Below are positions 20,262-30,229 of a DNA stretch of 64,000 bases, one piece after another. How positions within the stretch are numbered: position 1 is the stretch's first letter; each line of letters begins with the position of its first letter. Made by a program: the position numbers and the translations under genes. The notes beneath the pieces are model-generated. The model saw nothing but the letters and a program-made list of their open reading frames with translations. It did not search any database and was not told the DNA's origin. Source of the DNA: Prorocentrum cordatum (taxonomy: Eukaryota; Sar; Dinophyceae; Prorocentrales; Prorocentraceae); assembly GCA_963575745.1 (NCBI GenBank), contig CAUYUJ010005592.1, positions 300,293 through 364,292 on the forward strand, given 5' to 3'.

Positions 20262-21160
20262 TTGAACTCCCATCGTATTGGTCCTCGTATTGACAACCAA
20301 GACACTATTATAGCATGCAGAGGTTTCTTTACACAGAACGCCTTGGATCGGCTTGCATTGGGACTCGAGGCCGACGTTACAACTACCTTCTGGCGCGCGG
20401 CAGCTGGGACAGATCAGCAGACCGAGGACGGGCAGCCAGTGCAACAAGGCCCACTGCCTGAACCATTGCAGCCTGGCCCGCTGCCGATCCCTTTGCCAGA
20501 GCCACTGCCGACTGGCCCGCTTCCGATTAGCACGCCGGCTGATCCATCGCCACCAGACCTGCTGCCGACAGCCGCGTCAGTCCCGATCCCTGATGACGAC
20601 ACGGACGTGGAGGCGGCGGAGGCGGAGGCGACTCCTGCCGACGACGAACCTTCTCCCGATCAGCAATCGGATACGGTGCACATACTGCCATGGCAAGACA
20701 ATTGCGAGCGTTCCTTGCACGAGGACATCAGCCAGATCGCGACATTCGACAATACATGCACTCGTCGTGAATACAAGCTTCAAGCAGGCCTCGTGGATGA
20801 TCACCCATGCGTTCCCCCTCCGTTGCGGGGCACGTCCGCGACCAATGGCATAGCTTGCTTGCAGGGCGATGAGTGGACGAGTCAATTGTCGTACGACGAC
20901 TGTGTGATCGCCCACGCGCCCGACATCGTTCAATCTGGTTGCTTCCCAGAATGGAAATGGATATCGCTCCCGCCGTACGACGAGGTATGCTATGGACCTG
21001 AGCTGCTCGATGGGTGGCTTGGCGACCCTGTTTGGATGAGCAAAGACATCGCGACGATGCTACGTCATGCGATTCACTACAAAAAGTTCCATATCAATTC
21101 AATGATCAACGTATCAACATATGGCCGAGCTCAACACAACACAAGTGGAATATGCCAAGC
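20262..21160 (+). CDS. downstream accessory ORF, segment 3, Pro-rich repeats
   Basis: Frame 3. Residues about 63-110 are a tandem of GPLPxPLP-type units (GPLPEPLQPGPLPIPLPEPL), followed by an acidic linker (DDDTDVEAAEAEATPADDEP), then a Trp/Cys-containing folded-looking part (SGCFPEWKWISLPPYDEVCY, WMSKDIATMLRHAIHY). At about 21120 coding passes briefly into frame 1 (MAELNTTQVEYAKQLQIVPG) and at about 21165 into frame 2, so two one-base indels lie within 50 bases. The Pro-rich segment looks like a flexible hinge between globular units. Confidence 0.55.
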
Positions 21161-23920
21161 AATTGCAAATCGTTCCAGGATATGGTCCAGTGGAAATTCC
21201 GAGACCGCGCAGTCCACAACGGACCATCCACCGAGGCGGCCATAGCACACTTCAAAAAGGATGGTGAGCCAGACGGGTACATGGATTGGACTGATTATTA
21301 CCCGATCTTTGTCATTCGTGCGTTCCAGAAGCACATTGACCCGCAGAAGAATCGGATCGAGGTACATGCCAAACCAGTCCCCGACGGGGGCGACCCCAGG
21401 TGCTTCGATTGGAACAGCGTCATCGCTACCAGATGCGTTGGAGGTCACAGTTGCGTCAACCCGCTCTCCAAACCATGGAATATGGGCTGGGAGAGCTTGC
21501 AATGGACAGACGTGAAGTACCTCCACCATGGCACAACATTTCGCGCCTGGCGAAGCATCCTCAAGTCAGGGATTATTCCAGGCTATATCGATCCATCTTC
21601 TCAGAGAGACAAATACTTTCGAGGATCACCACGCACGGAGGCATTCTTCAGTGCCAGCACCTACATAGACAACGTTCAAAATAATCCTCACACCTCGGTA
21701 CAACCATGCAAGTTCAAGCACTACAAGAACGAGGTAGAGCTGGTGATCAACATGGAGATTGCCACAAAGGCTGGGTGCAGATTTTGGCTGGGCGCACAAG
21801 GTGCTATCATGAGAGAGGATGTGGTTCCAGCCGCCGCAGTCATCGCCATTCGCCGTCTCCAACCACGCAATGGGCATGGCCGGCAGATATGGCCGGAGGG
21901 CACTACTTGGGTTTACCCGCCATTGGCTGCGAGACAACCATTGAGCAAATACGAGATTTGCGCTGTTCCCCCTGGGACAGACATGATCGACGACCCTCCT
22001 GGGATTGCACCAACTGGCATGGCACACGACACGGCTCAGCAGTCAAAGACACAGTCCGCTTCAGCATCATCGGCCCAGCGGCCAATCGCCCCTCAGCTTG
22101 GGGCGACCCCCGCTGGCCACACATCTGACGCCGACGCTTTGGATGAGACGATGGTCCGTGCTATGACTAACAGTTGTGGGCACAACGCACAGGATAAATC
22201 ATGGTTCATAGCCATATCATATTGCCGAGAGGCCCTGCGACCTATTACGTCAAAGATCACGCAGAGAGATTGGACCCGCCGGCCTATATTCAATGATGTT
22301 CGCATGGGGGACTTCATTATCGTCAACAATTGGGGCTCTACCAATTGCTACCACTATGACAATCACTTCCCCAAGGGCAACCACAACACCAAGGTGCTCA
22401 TGAACAAGGGCCACGTTTATGGACCAATCATTCATGTCGGAGTCTTCGACAGATTCTTTGCGGTACAAATACCGATTCTCAACTACGGTTTACGATGGGT
22501 AAACATATGGTATTGCGACAAAAACATGCCTCTCAAGGGCGTTGTCTTCGCTTTGCCAGTGCGTACCGACATCGACCCAAGGCACATGAATATCGCACTT
22601 GAAGGCCCCTCTTCATGCAACGACCAGATCCATAAATATAAAGAATCAGGTAGTCTACCATATCTTGGAATGCCGAGCATTTACAAGCCACGTATCCCAC
22701 GTGCACCGACCAGACGCCCCGCTCCTCGGACACCCGATCCCGACGAGCTGGTGGCAACACCAGCCGAGGATCCCACTGCAGAAGACGATGGGTCCCGACA
22801 AGAGGCAGGCCAATCCAAAGAGCCTCTGGTAACTGTCATTGTGGATACATCTACCATACTACTCACAGACGAGGAGAAAGCAGCCAATGATGCCATGAGG
22901 GCAGATTTATCGGCTGAAATTCACGCTGATGAAGACATCGGTTCGAGCATCCTTGATAGTATTATCGACCCGCCAGAGAACTTCCTCAACCACCCCGACT
23001 ACGACCCAGAGGATGGCACAATATGGATCTTGCAATCTTACGACCACCGCATCTATCGCTGGACGTCGGAGTTGTTGGTGGATTCACCGATCATAAAAGA
23101 GAGGCACATTCTCGAGGTACACACTGGCGGGGACAAGATTGTGGTGGACCAGATAGAGTCATACTTACGATTTGACATACAATTTGGACCAAAACCAGAC
23201 ATATACCACATGGATTACAATCGTACCCACAAATGGGCACGCGACTTACCGATTTGCAGTGCAGATAGTTTCTTCAAAAAGATAGTACACTACCTGGACC
23301 CAGAGGTCATTGAGGAATCGACCACAGGCATATTTCAATGGATTTCCAAAGTGTACCAAATCATATTGTTGGACAGCATCAAGGAGCTACGTGAGTGTAC
23401 AAATTATGCTATTTATCAGAACCATCCCGCCCTCAAGACGTTGCGCGATCTCTTCACAAAGTGTATCCAGACACATGGCAATCCAGTCTTCCCCGCATGG
23501 CGGGAGCCGGTGGAGACACCTGCCGCGCCTCATCAGGGCGATCCAGGCGCTGAGCAGGATATTCCCCGGGACCCAGGCAGCGTTGCTTCCGCAGCTCCAG
23601 ACCAAGAAACCATGGTACAGATCATAGCCGAGAAAGAGAGGATCGACCGCAAGGTGGGCGACAATGAGGCCATCTTGCAGGCAGAGGCTAACCGCATCCG
23701 CACAGACAACATACACCATGGTGTTACTGATACTGCGGACAAAGACACCTCCGGGCACGCAGGACTACCGGGGGGAAGATTGTCTAGGATCGAGATAGAG
23801 GGGGTGAGCCGACTGATCGCCTCCCGTCCGACCGCTGAGATCAATCGAGATGCCATGGATCAGATCGGCCGTGTTCTCGCCAGCGGCCTCGACACACGCT
23901 GGGGATCCCGTGATCGGTGA
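21160..23920 (+). CDS. accessory ORF with Tpt1/KptA-like ADP-ribosyltransferase domain
   Basis: Long frame 2, the largest uninterrupted frame of the element. At 21518-21870 it reads KYLHHGTTFRAWRSILKSGI, then RTEAFFSAS, ELVINMEIATKAG, CRFWLGAQGAIMREDVVPAA. This matches in order the NAD-binding lobe of Tpt1/KptA RNA 2'-phosphotransferase: H-G-T, I-x-x-x-G-L/I, a short strand, V-I-x-x-x-A-x-x-x-G, F-W/Y-x-x-x-N/Q-G. That enzyme removes a 2'-phosphate from RNA using NAD+. The N-terminal lobe with its Arg-His pair is not evident, so another ADP-ribosyltransferase activity or a dead fold is possible. The downstream part has no recognised domain: FIIVNNWGSTNCYHYDNHFP, VFDRFFAVQIPILNYGLRWV, acidic linkers, then a helical end. 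Stop 23918. Confidence 0.6.
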
Positions 23921-25199
23921 CCACCTTGCGATCTCCGGGGCCCCAGAGGAGATCCAGCATGATATCGCGCGATGTCGGAATTGCGATCGTTTTTTATCTC
24001 TCGGAAGCGTCACAGGTGACGGTGCAATTTGTGATATCTGCTGGCAGTATACTGTCGCTGTAGGTGCTACCGGCAAAGGTGGTGCCGCGGAGAGCGACCT
24101 GGCATACCTCCAGAAGTTGACCCACTGGATCAAGACGACCCTCTCCCAGGACGACATCACCAGGTACATGACAGACGGAGCGCAGGTCCAGATGATGGGT
24201 CAGCGCTCCGTATCTGGTAAGGAAAAGGACTCCTTGAGGATATTGGCGAAGAAAGCTGACGACAGGTATAAGAGGTGGGTCGAAGCAGGCTCCCCTCCTG
24301 CACACTATTGCAGGTTGATGGGCGAGACTGAGGACGACAGACCTCTATACCACCCTTTCGCTAATCTCGTTCAGCGTTTCTTGAGCGATGTAAAGTTCCA
24401 CCACCAAATGACAGCCGCTCGTGTCAATAAAGGCGAGAAGGCTTACACTATTGAGGACATGCGTGATGCCTGTGGTATTCACGATCACAGTGTCAGGACT
24501 GGCCAAGCTGGTCGGAAGAAATGGCGGTTGAACACAGGCAGACTCGATAGAGGCACGAGGCAAGAGCGCGGACTTATCACGATTGCCCTTCCCCGCGGGG
24601 ATGGCACTCGCGAGAAAGTCACGCAGCGAAAGCTTGCCGTGCTTGCCTCCATCGAACCTGCCATGGGTTCTACAGATCAAAGGGGGGTTAGTTCAGGGAT
24701 TAGAACCGATCCGATCGATCCTGGCAAACACTTCTCACATTCTCATGGCGCCATGGAGCCGCGGCAGCCGCGGCACCCGCCGCCGCCGCGCCCTGCTCCT
24801 GGCGATGCTGCTGGACCCAGCGCCTCTGGCGCGCAGGACGACGCGCCCGCTGGGCCGCGCGGCGCCGCCGCGCAGCGGCAGAGCAACGATGGCAGCCGCA
24901 GACCAACGTCACCTCCCCGCGCCAAGAGGGCGCGCAGGACGGAGGACTACGCGACGTGGTGGCGCAAGAACCTAGAGGACAGCCAGTGGGGCCCCAGGTA
25001 CTGGGGCTACTATGTCAACTGCTGGATGTACATCACGGACAACAACGACGAGTTCGTGCATGTCAGAGACCTGCTGCACAACGATAGGTTCCGCCACTGG
25101 ACCCCGAGGGCGCCCTGGGAGACCTTCACGACGAGCTACCTCGCGGAGGATGGCCACAGGGTGTGGGACCAGAGGTTCTACGCGAGGGGCAACACGTAG
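23850..25199 (+). CDS. accessory ORF C-terminal part, zinc-ribbon-like
   Basis: Frame 3, overlapping the end of the previous frame; the true join is near 23900 (one indel), so it may be the C-terminus of the same polyprotein. CRNCDRFLSLGSVTGDG then AICDICWQY gives C-x2-C-x15-C-x2-C from residue 42, a zinc-ribbon-like site. Then a Lys/Asp-rich helical part (EKDSLRILAKKADDRYKRWV, ANLVQRFLSDVKFHHQ). From ATG 24753 composition turns sharply GC-rich and Pro/Ala/Gly/Arg-rich with an NLS-like RAKRARR, ending with Trp/Tyr-rich WWRKNLEDSQWGPRYWGYYV. No family recognised. Stop TAG 25197. Confidence 0.6.
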   Translation: MPWIRSAVFSPAASTHAGDPVIGDHLAISGAPEEIQHDIARCRNCDRFLSLGSVTGDGAICDICWQYTVAVGATGKGGAAESDLAYLQKLTHWIKTTLSQDDITRYMTDGAQVQMMGQRSVSGKEKDSLRILAKKADDRYKRWVEAGSPPAHYCRLMGETEDDRPLYHPFANLVQRFLSDVKFHHQMTAARVNKGEKAYTIEDMRDACGIHDHSVRTGQAGRKKWRLNTGRLDRGTRQERGLITIALPRGDGTREKVTQRKLAVLASIEPAMGSTDQRGVSSGIRTDPIDPGKHFSHSHGAMEPRQPRHPPPPRPAPGDAAGPSASGAQDDAPAGPRGAAAQRQSNDGSRRPTSPPRAKRARRTEDYATWWRKNLEDSQWGPRYWGYYVNCWMYITDNNDEFVHVRDLLHNDRFRHWTPRAPWETFTTSYLAEDGHRVWDQRFYARGNT

Positions 25200-25914
25200 T
25201 GTAGTGTAGTCGGCCGCAAGGCCCACCTCTCGATTGGCTCGAACTTCATATTTATACAAGTTCGCCTCGAGCGGTGAATAGCAATATAATCTTAGGCCAC
25301 TTCACTATCCAAGACAAGTGGCCATACTTACACTTGTGACACCCAAGGCAGCCTCCTAAGGAGCAACGCCGAGGGGAGTAACCAATTGCAGAAGTTGTTT
25401 ATGCAGCTTTCGTGTTTATCAACGCGACTTTACGCATGGCCATGCACCTTATGCTTTGAGATTTAGACGTGTTTCTCAACACGATCGCGTCCATCAACAC
25501 GACTTCATAATACACATGTTTGTTTTGCTTTTTCTTTAGATGATGATAGCATTGCGTTGAGATTGATCTGATGCCCAGCTCTCGATTGAGAGCTGGTGGC
25601 AACACCTGCCGCGCTCAGGCGCGGCAGCTTTTGATGGTGCTTTAACTTGATCAGATCCTCTTTCTCCGCCCACCCGCGTCTCATTCTTCTCCGCCCTCGA
25701 GTGCCGAAGCGTTTTTGGGGGGCGCACCGAGGGGGCGCCAAAGTGTGCTTGGCGAAGAAACAGGGGCCCTGGGTGATCCTTCTTACTTTCTCTTGCCTAA
25801 TCGTGAACGCTATCGCGATTGGGGCGCAGCTGAAGCGATGCAGATTTAACACTCAGCTGCCTGACAGACCTGAGGATTTGAGGAGTAAAAGGGTGACGGG
25901 ATCTTTTTTCCTGT
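25200..25914 (+). other. element 3' untranslated region
   Basis: About 700 bases with no convincing frame. Contains GTAGTGTAGT just after the stop and a T/A-richer stretch at 25380-25560. No second copy of an LTR-like sequence inside it. Confidence 0.55.
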
Positions 25915-25955
25915 TCCCGAGTCCCGCCCTCGCAGGCGGGATTCGGGACGGGGTG
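25915..25955 (+). promoter_or_regulatory. 3' hairpin overlapping the polypurine tract
   Basis: Arms TCCCGAGTCCCGCC (25915-25928) and GGCGGGATTCGGGA (25935-25948) pair over 14 bp with one G.T and a 6-nt loop. The right arm plus GGGACGGGG forms the only purine-rich stretch directly before the 3' LTR, where the polypurine primer for plus-strand DNA is expected. Confidence 0.6.
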
Positions 25956-26155
25956 TGTGAATAGAACCCGTGTAATAATACCTTCATATATACTCCTTCT
26001 CCTCACCTCTCCTGCGCCTGGCCGTTTGGGCTCAGGTATTGGACTAGATCGATCAGACTTTTGATCGTGCAGGAGGAAAAGATATCCATATTTCCCTCCT
26101 TTCCTCTACCAACGGATCGGGGGTTCTATACCTTTGTACTCTAACCCATTACACA
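25956..26155 (+). repeat. right LTR (200 bp)
   Basis: Same ends as the left LTR (TGTGAATAG...ACACA). It has an extra AAT near the start and about 12 substitutions relative to the left copy. The spliced-leader-like stretch is at 26016-26036, unchanged. Followed by the right GTTCC duplication (26156-26160). Confidence 0.93.
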
Positions 26156-26160
26156 GTTCC

Positions 26161-26220
26161 GGCCGCGCCCGGGACAACGTGTCTCAGCCACCCTCCATTC
26201 GACCCCGCCTCCACCCCATG
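26161..26220. other. short flank between the two elements
   Basis: Sixty GC-rich bases (GGCCGCGCCCGGGACAACGT onward) separate the LTR element's target-site duplication from the first shared LINE 5' motif. No feature. Confidence 0.4.
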
Positions 26221-26868
26221 ATAGTTGCCTGGGTTTTGGTTCTTTGCGTCATTCAGACTTTTGGGATGCGGGGGCAGGGGGGGGGGGGAGGAGACGCGGC
26301 CAACCCGCGCCCCCTCGGGGGTGCCCCCTCCAGCGTCAATAGCGGTGGTAGGTCCTTGCTTCCTGGTCTTGGGCCTTCGGTTTCGCGCTCGGGCGGGCCT
26401 ATCGCCGGCAATCTTGGCCAGTTCGGGGGCGGGAGTGCACAACCCCCCCGCCTCGCACTCGCCATGGGGTCGCTGGGTCTCTGGACCTTTCCCCAGGTGG
26501 CGGGGCCCTTGGGCCCGCAGGCATCGCGCGCGTTGGGCCCATCGACGCCGGTAGGTGGTACTAGGTGCCAGCGGAGGAACGTGCGCCGCAGAGAGCATAA
26601 TAGGAAAGCTAGGAAGAGGGCGAGAGCTAGGAAACGATCGTTAGCGTGTAGGATCCTAGAGCTGTTACGGCGGAGTAAGAAAAGCAAGCGGGTTTTTCGT
26701 CGCATCTCGGGGGGGACTTGGGACACCCGGAGGTTTGGAACAGGCGGCCAGGCCATGGACCAGGAGTTCAAGGCGGAGTGCTTGTTCGCGCTGATGAACG
26801 TCAGGCACTGGTCGTTTTGCCTGCTTTCAGATGTGGATTTTTCGAAAAAGCGGGGTCCGGGAATATGA
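26221..26868 (+). CDS. LINE N-terminal region and start of endonuclease
   Basis: One frame runs through a Gly/Pro/Ser-rich segment, then a highly basic patch (RREHNRKARKRARARKRS) likely to bind nucleic acid, then GGTWDTRRFGTGGQAMDQEF and ECLFALMNVRHWSFCLLSD. The latter resembles the first strand of LINE EEP endonucleases (G-T-W-N-x-R, here Asn to Asp). It stops at TGA just after FSKKRGPGI. The Gly/Pro part may be leader, not protein. Confidence 0.55.
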   Translation: MVAWVLVLCVIQTFGMRGQGGGGGDAANPRPLGGAPSSVNSGGRSLLPGLGPSVSRSGGPIAGNLGQFGGGSAQPPRLALAMGSLGLWTFPQVAGPLGPQASRALGPSTPVGGTRCQRRNVRRREHNRKARKRARARKRSLACRILELLRRSKKSKRVFRRISGGTWDTRRFGTGGQAMDQEFKAECLFALMNVRHWSFCLLSDVDFSKKRGPGI

Positions 26869-27560
26869 GTATGGGGGGGTTAAGTGGGCGTTGGTTATCA
26901 GAGGAAAGATGGGGGAAAGGGAATGGGGGGCAGGGGGGAGAGAACGCGGTGATGAAAGGGGGGCAGGAAAGGAAGAGTGCCCAGTGTGTGGCTGTCACGA
27001 TACCTCGGGCGGGGCGTCGTCGAGGCCTAGCTCTCGTGGCGGCTTATGCCCCTTTTTTCTGGCCCCAAGTACGCCCGTGCTCGTGAACGCTTCTACGAGG
27101 AACTACAGTTCGTCGAAGAACGGAGTCGGGGCAAGGATAACCTCTTAGTCATAGGGGGGGATTTTAATGCAGAGGTGGGTCGGTGGGAAGCCCCCGACGA
27201 TCGCGATGTCATCGGAGCGCACGGCCCCCCTCGACTTACTGCTTCGGGTCGTGAACTCGAGGAGTTTTGTCGTGACCAGTTTTTTGTCATGAGCGCAGCG
27301 TTCCGCCAGAAGATGGCGGCGACGCGGTGGCGCGCGCGGTATCGTGCGGCGCGCCGGTTGGATCACTTCCTCGCCAGGCCACGTGATTGGTGGAACTTTA
27401 CGGGGTGTAATACTTTTTGCACGTCGGGCAGGGGGGCCTGCGGGGCACCCGCCGTTCTGTTAAGCGTCGTCGGGTTAACGGCGACGATCAGTGGGCGGTT
27501 AGGGAGGGCGGGGCGGTCGCTTGGGCCGCCTATTCGGACCATGAGCCCGTGGAGGTACAA
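26869..27560 (+). CDS. LINE endonuclease (EEP/APE-like), frameshifted
   Basis: Recognisable blocks in successive frames: VTIPRAGRRRGLALVAAYAP to about 27050; ERFYEELQFVEERSRGKDNL then LLVIGGDFNAEVG (catalytic D-x-N, Asp codon 27160); RRLDHFLARPRD; and AVAWAAYSDHEPVEVQV, whose S-D-H (about 27534-27542) is the conserved end of the EEP fold. The enzyme nicks target DNA for target-primed reverse transcription. At least two indels. Confidence 0.8.
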
Positions 27561-27779
27561 GTGCGCGTTATGGGGTCGTGGCTGGGCCAGACCGAACGCG
27601 CGGCCTCGGCGTCCGCGGAGGGCCGATCCGACTACGGGGGCATGGTCGGCCCGACAGAAGGGGCCAAAGCTAAAAGGGCACCGTTTGCATCCACCGCGAC
27701 GAATCCAGCGCTGGCATTTGGCCGGCCGTTGGAGTGGAAGGAAATGTGTTCGGTGGTTAAAACAGTCGCACTAGAGGTC

Positions 27780-29460
27780 CTCGGCGAAAAACCCAAGCGG
27801 CGCCAGACCCCGTGGTTCCAGGGCCATGAAAGGGGGACAGTTACTCGACGAGGAGATGGAATTAACCAGAATGGCGTGGGCACTGTCGTCCGAGGAAGAA
27901 GCGGAAGCGGCCTTGACAGCGAAAAAAGAGGTGGCGCGCCGCCGCCGAAGGGAATTAAGACGCTGGGAACAGGTACGCTGGCGAGAAGTTGGCGCCCGAG
28001 CGTCGGAAGCAGCGCGCGGGGGCGAGCTTTTTCGCTTGTTCAAGGACCTGCGCATTAGACGTGGGGATCGCCGCGACTCCGGTCGCTGGTGCGCCCCCAA
28101 TGTTGAGGCCGAGCGAGAGGCGCGGCGACGCCGCTTCGAGAAGATGCCCGGCGACGCTGGCTCTGTCGCAGACAGGGCTTGGCAACGTGTGCCCACGGTG
28201 CCGGTTGCAGCGTTATGGCTCGACCGAGCGCCCCAAGACCTCGAGCTTGACCGCTGTGTCAGCATGATGCAGACGGGCCGCCAGCCGGGGGGGATTCTTT
28301 CGTGGCCGAGGCACTGAAGTACGGGGGCCTTGAGGTCAGATCGGAAGTTCACGGGCTCGTGCGGAATGTGGACCCGTGCGGCCACGGCCGCCCCAGGGGA
28401 GGAAGCAGAGGCATGGCCGGCGGAATGGCGCGTGGGAGTCGCCATCCCACTGTGGAAAAAGAAGGGGTCGCTCAAGGACAAGAATGCATGGAGAGGATTC
28501 ACTCTTCTGTCGGCGGCCTCGAAATTGCCTTGGGTCTCTGACTGGGTCCGAAGCATGGCTGGGCGGTGGCTTCTAGGGTCTCTGACTGGTCCGAAGCATG
28601 GCTGGGCGAGGAACAGTCGGGCTTCCGGAGAGGCCGGGGCGCCGATGACGCCCTACAGGTGGCGCGCAGGCTGGTCGAAGAGGCCTCTGTTCTGACTGAC
28701 GAGGCGGTGATCTTGGCTCTCTTCGACATAGAGAAGGCATGCCCGCCTGTTTGCTGGAGCGCCCTATGGGAGGTGCTCACGAGACGGGGCTGCCCCCCGG
28801 GGCTGATGGGCATTTGCAAAGCGCTCCATGAGCACGCCGGGTGCAAAGTCCGGGTCTTTGGCGGTGTTTCTTCAGCGTGGTTCCCGCGCCGCGGTCTGCG
28901 TGAGGGGTGCCCCTCGAGCCCCCCGCTCTTCAATGCGTTCCACGATGCTGCGATGAAAGATTATCGATTGAGACGCACAGCGGAAAGCGGAGGAAACGGG
29001 GGCCAGTCCGGGGGCCCCGTGGGAGTGCCAAGTTGACGGCCGGTTGGCAAGGCCCTGACTCGAAACCAGACCGCCAGGGGGTAGGTTTCGCCAGCACCCA
29101 GCGCTCGACCGTCATTGGGGGCATCGGGTTTGCAGATGATACCATGATCGCTAGTTTCGCCCGGGAAATGCGCGCGGCAGGGTCTCTGCTCGAGACCACC
29201 GTGAATGATTGGGAAGAAAAGGTTAACCGCGGCAAAACCGAGCGTTTACGCTTGGGGGATGGCAGGAGACAGCCGTAGGATGTCCGCGCGGAGTTCGAGG
29301 GCCCGTCGCTCCGTCACATCGGGGCTTTCCATTGGGAAACAGGTGCCCAGGGGGGGGCGCGGCGAAGCGGATCGCGGCGGGGAACGCCATGGTCAAGGCC
29401 CTGGCGAAGGGATGGCCCCTCGGGACAGACCGCGGCAGGGGGCGAACTAGCGGGGTGAAT
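27780..29460 (+). CDS. LINE reverse transcriptase, frameshifted
   Basis: A charged helical linker (LTAKKEVARRRRRELRRWEQ) leads to RT: EWRVGVAIPLWKKKGSLKDK with WRGFTLLSAASKL (blocks 0-1), EEQSGFRRGRGADDALQVAR (block 2), LALFDIEKACPPV (block A, D-x-x-K-A), REGCPSSPPLFNAF (block B) and GFADDTMIASF (block C; FADD at 29129-29140). Then KVNRGKTERLRL and, beyond TAG 29276 in the same frame, VRAEFEGPSLRHIGAFHWET, the expected thumb-side motif. A ~40 bp tandem duplication lies at about 28530-28610. Confidence 0.85.
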
Positions 29461-29912
29461 CTCACCGCCAGGTTAAGCGTCCTTCACTCATGTGTCGTGG
29501 CGTCTATGTTGTCTGGATCGCGCTCCCGGTCTTGGTCAAGAGCTGACGTTCGGCGGATCCAGCGAGTGGCCAACTACAGGGTCCGACGGGCCTTTGGCAT
29601 GGACACCTGGATAATGATGGACCTGTCAGTCAGGGATGTGGATCTCTACCGTTCCTCCCAGTGGCGGACCATGGAAGACCACTTTTATCGGTTGAGCCTT
29701 CAATGGTTAGGGCACGTTGCCCGAATGCCCGTGTGGCGCACGCCCAAGCGGGCACTATTTGGCTGGATAGCCGGACGTAGTGGCGAAGAAAGGAGCAATC
29801 GAATGTGGCAGTGCAATTTCTTGCGCTCCCGGGTCCGCAAACTGTCAGTTAACGGCGAGATTGACTGGTTCCGCCGGGCGATGAATAGGAAAGACTGGCG
29901 TTCTGCCATCGC
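29461..29912 (+). CDS. LINE post-RT segment
   Basis: Frame 1. LTARLSVLHSCVVASMLSGS, RRIQRVANYRVRRAFGMDTW and LQWLGHVARMPVWRTPKRAL are the familiar LINE region after RT (R-x-x-R-x-x-x-G and W-L-G-H-x-x-R-M). It extends open to 30174 but the next recognisable module is in another frame. Confidence 0.75.
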
Positions 29913-30190
29913 TTGTGCTTTCCCTGCAGTCAAGATGACCCAGGGGCACGCGACCGAGCTGCACCGGCGGCGGCCCGGCGACCCCCGCCTTCAGGGGGAG
30001 CACCAGGGAAACGGACCTCCAGGCAGCGGAGCAGCCGGCAAAGACGTCGGGAAGGTACATGGCGGGAAGGGGAAGGGATGGCCCCCCCCCTCCCCTCCCC
30101 TCCACCGCCGGCCCCGGAAAGCAGATGCGAGTGCCCTGTCTGCAGGAAATCATTCCGGACTGGGAATCAATTGAACTACCATTACGATGA
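29913..30190 (+). CDS. LINE C2H2 zinc finger
   Basis: Frame 3 shows PESRCECPVCRKSFRTGNQL followed by NYHYDECH, a C2H2 finger close to C-x2-C-x12-H-x4-H spacing. It sits between RT and RNase H, where a nucleic-acid-binding finger is plausible. A one-base shift separates it from the RNase H frame. Confidence 0.65.
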
Positions 30191-30229
30191 GTGCCATTCT
30201 GCGCGGGACCCGGAGGTGGTAATTATAGC

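Larger units (their letters stand above)
8179..26155 (+). mobile_element. ~18 kb Ty1/copia-type LTR retrotransposon
   Basis: Bounded by two ~200 bp direct repeats beginning TGTGAATAGAAC and ending ACACA, flanked by GTTCC duplications. Internal order is Gag, aspartic protease, integrase, reverse transcriptase, RNase H, which is the copia (Pseudoviridae) order with integrase before RT. Typical copia elements are 5-10 kb; here a further ~7.7 kb of coding sequence (17451-25199) lies after RNase H in the same orientation. The LTRs differ at about 12 of 197 positions plus a 3-base gap, so the copy is old. It carries about nine in-frame stops, about nine frameshifts and a changed integrase catalytic residue, so this copy is very probably immobile. 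Confidence 0.93.
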
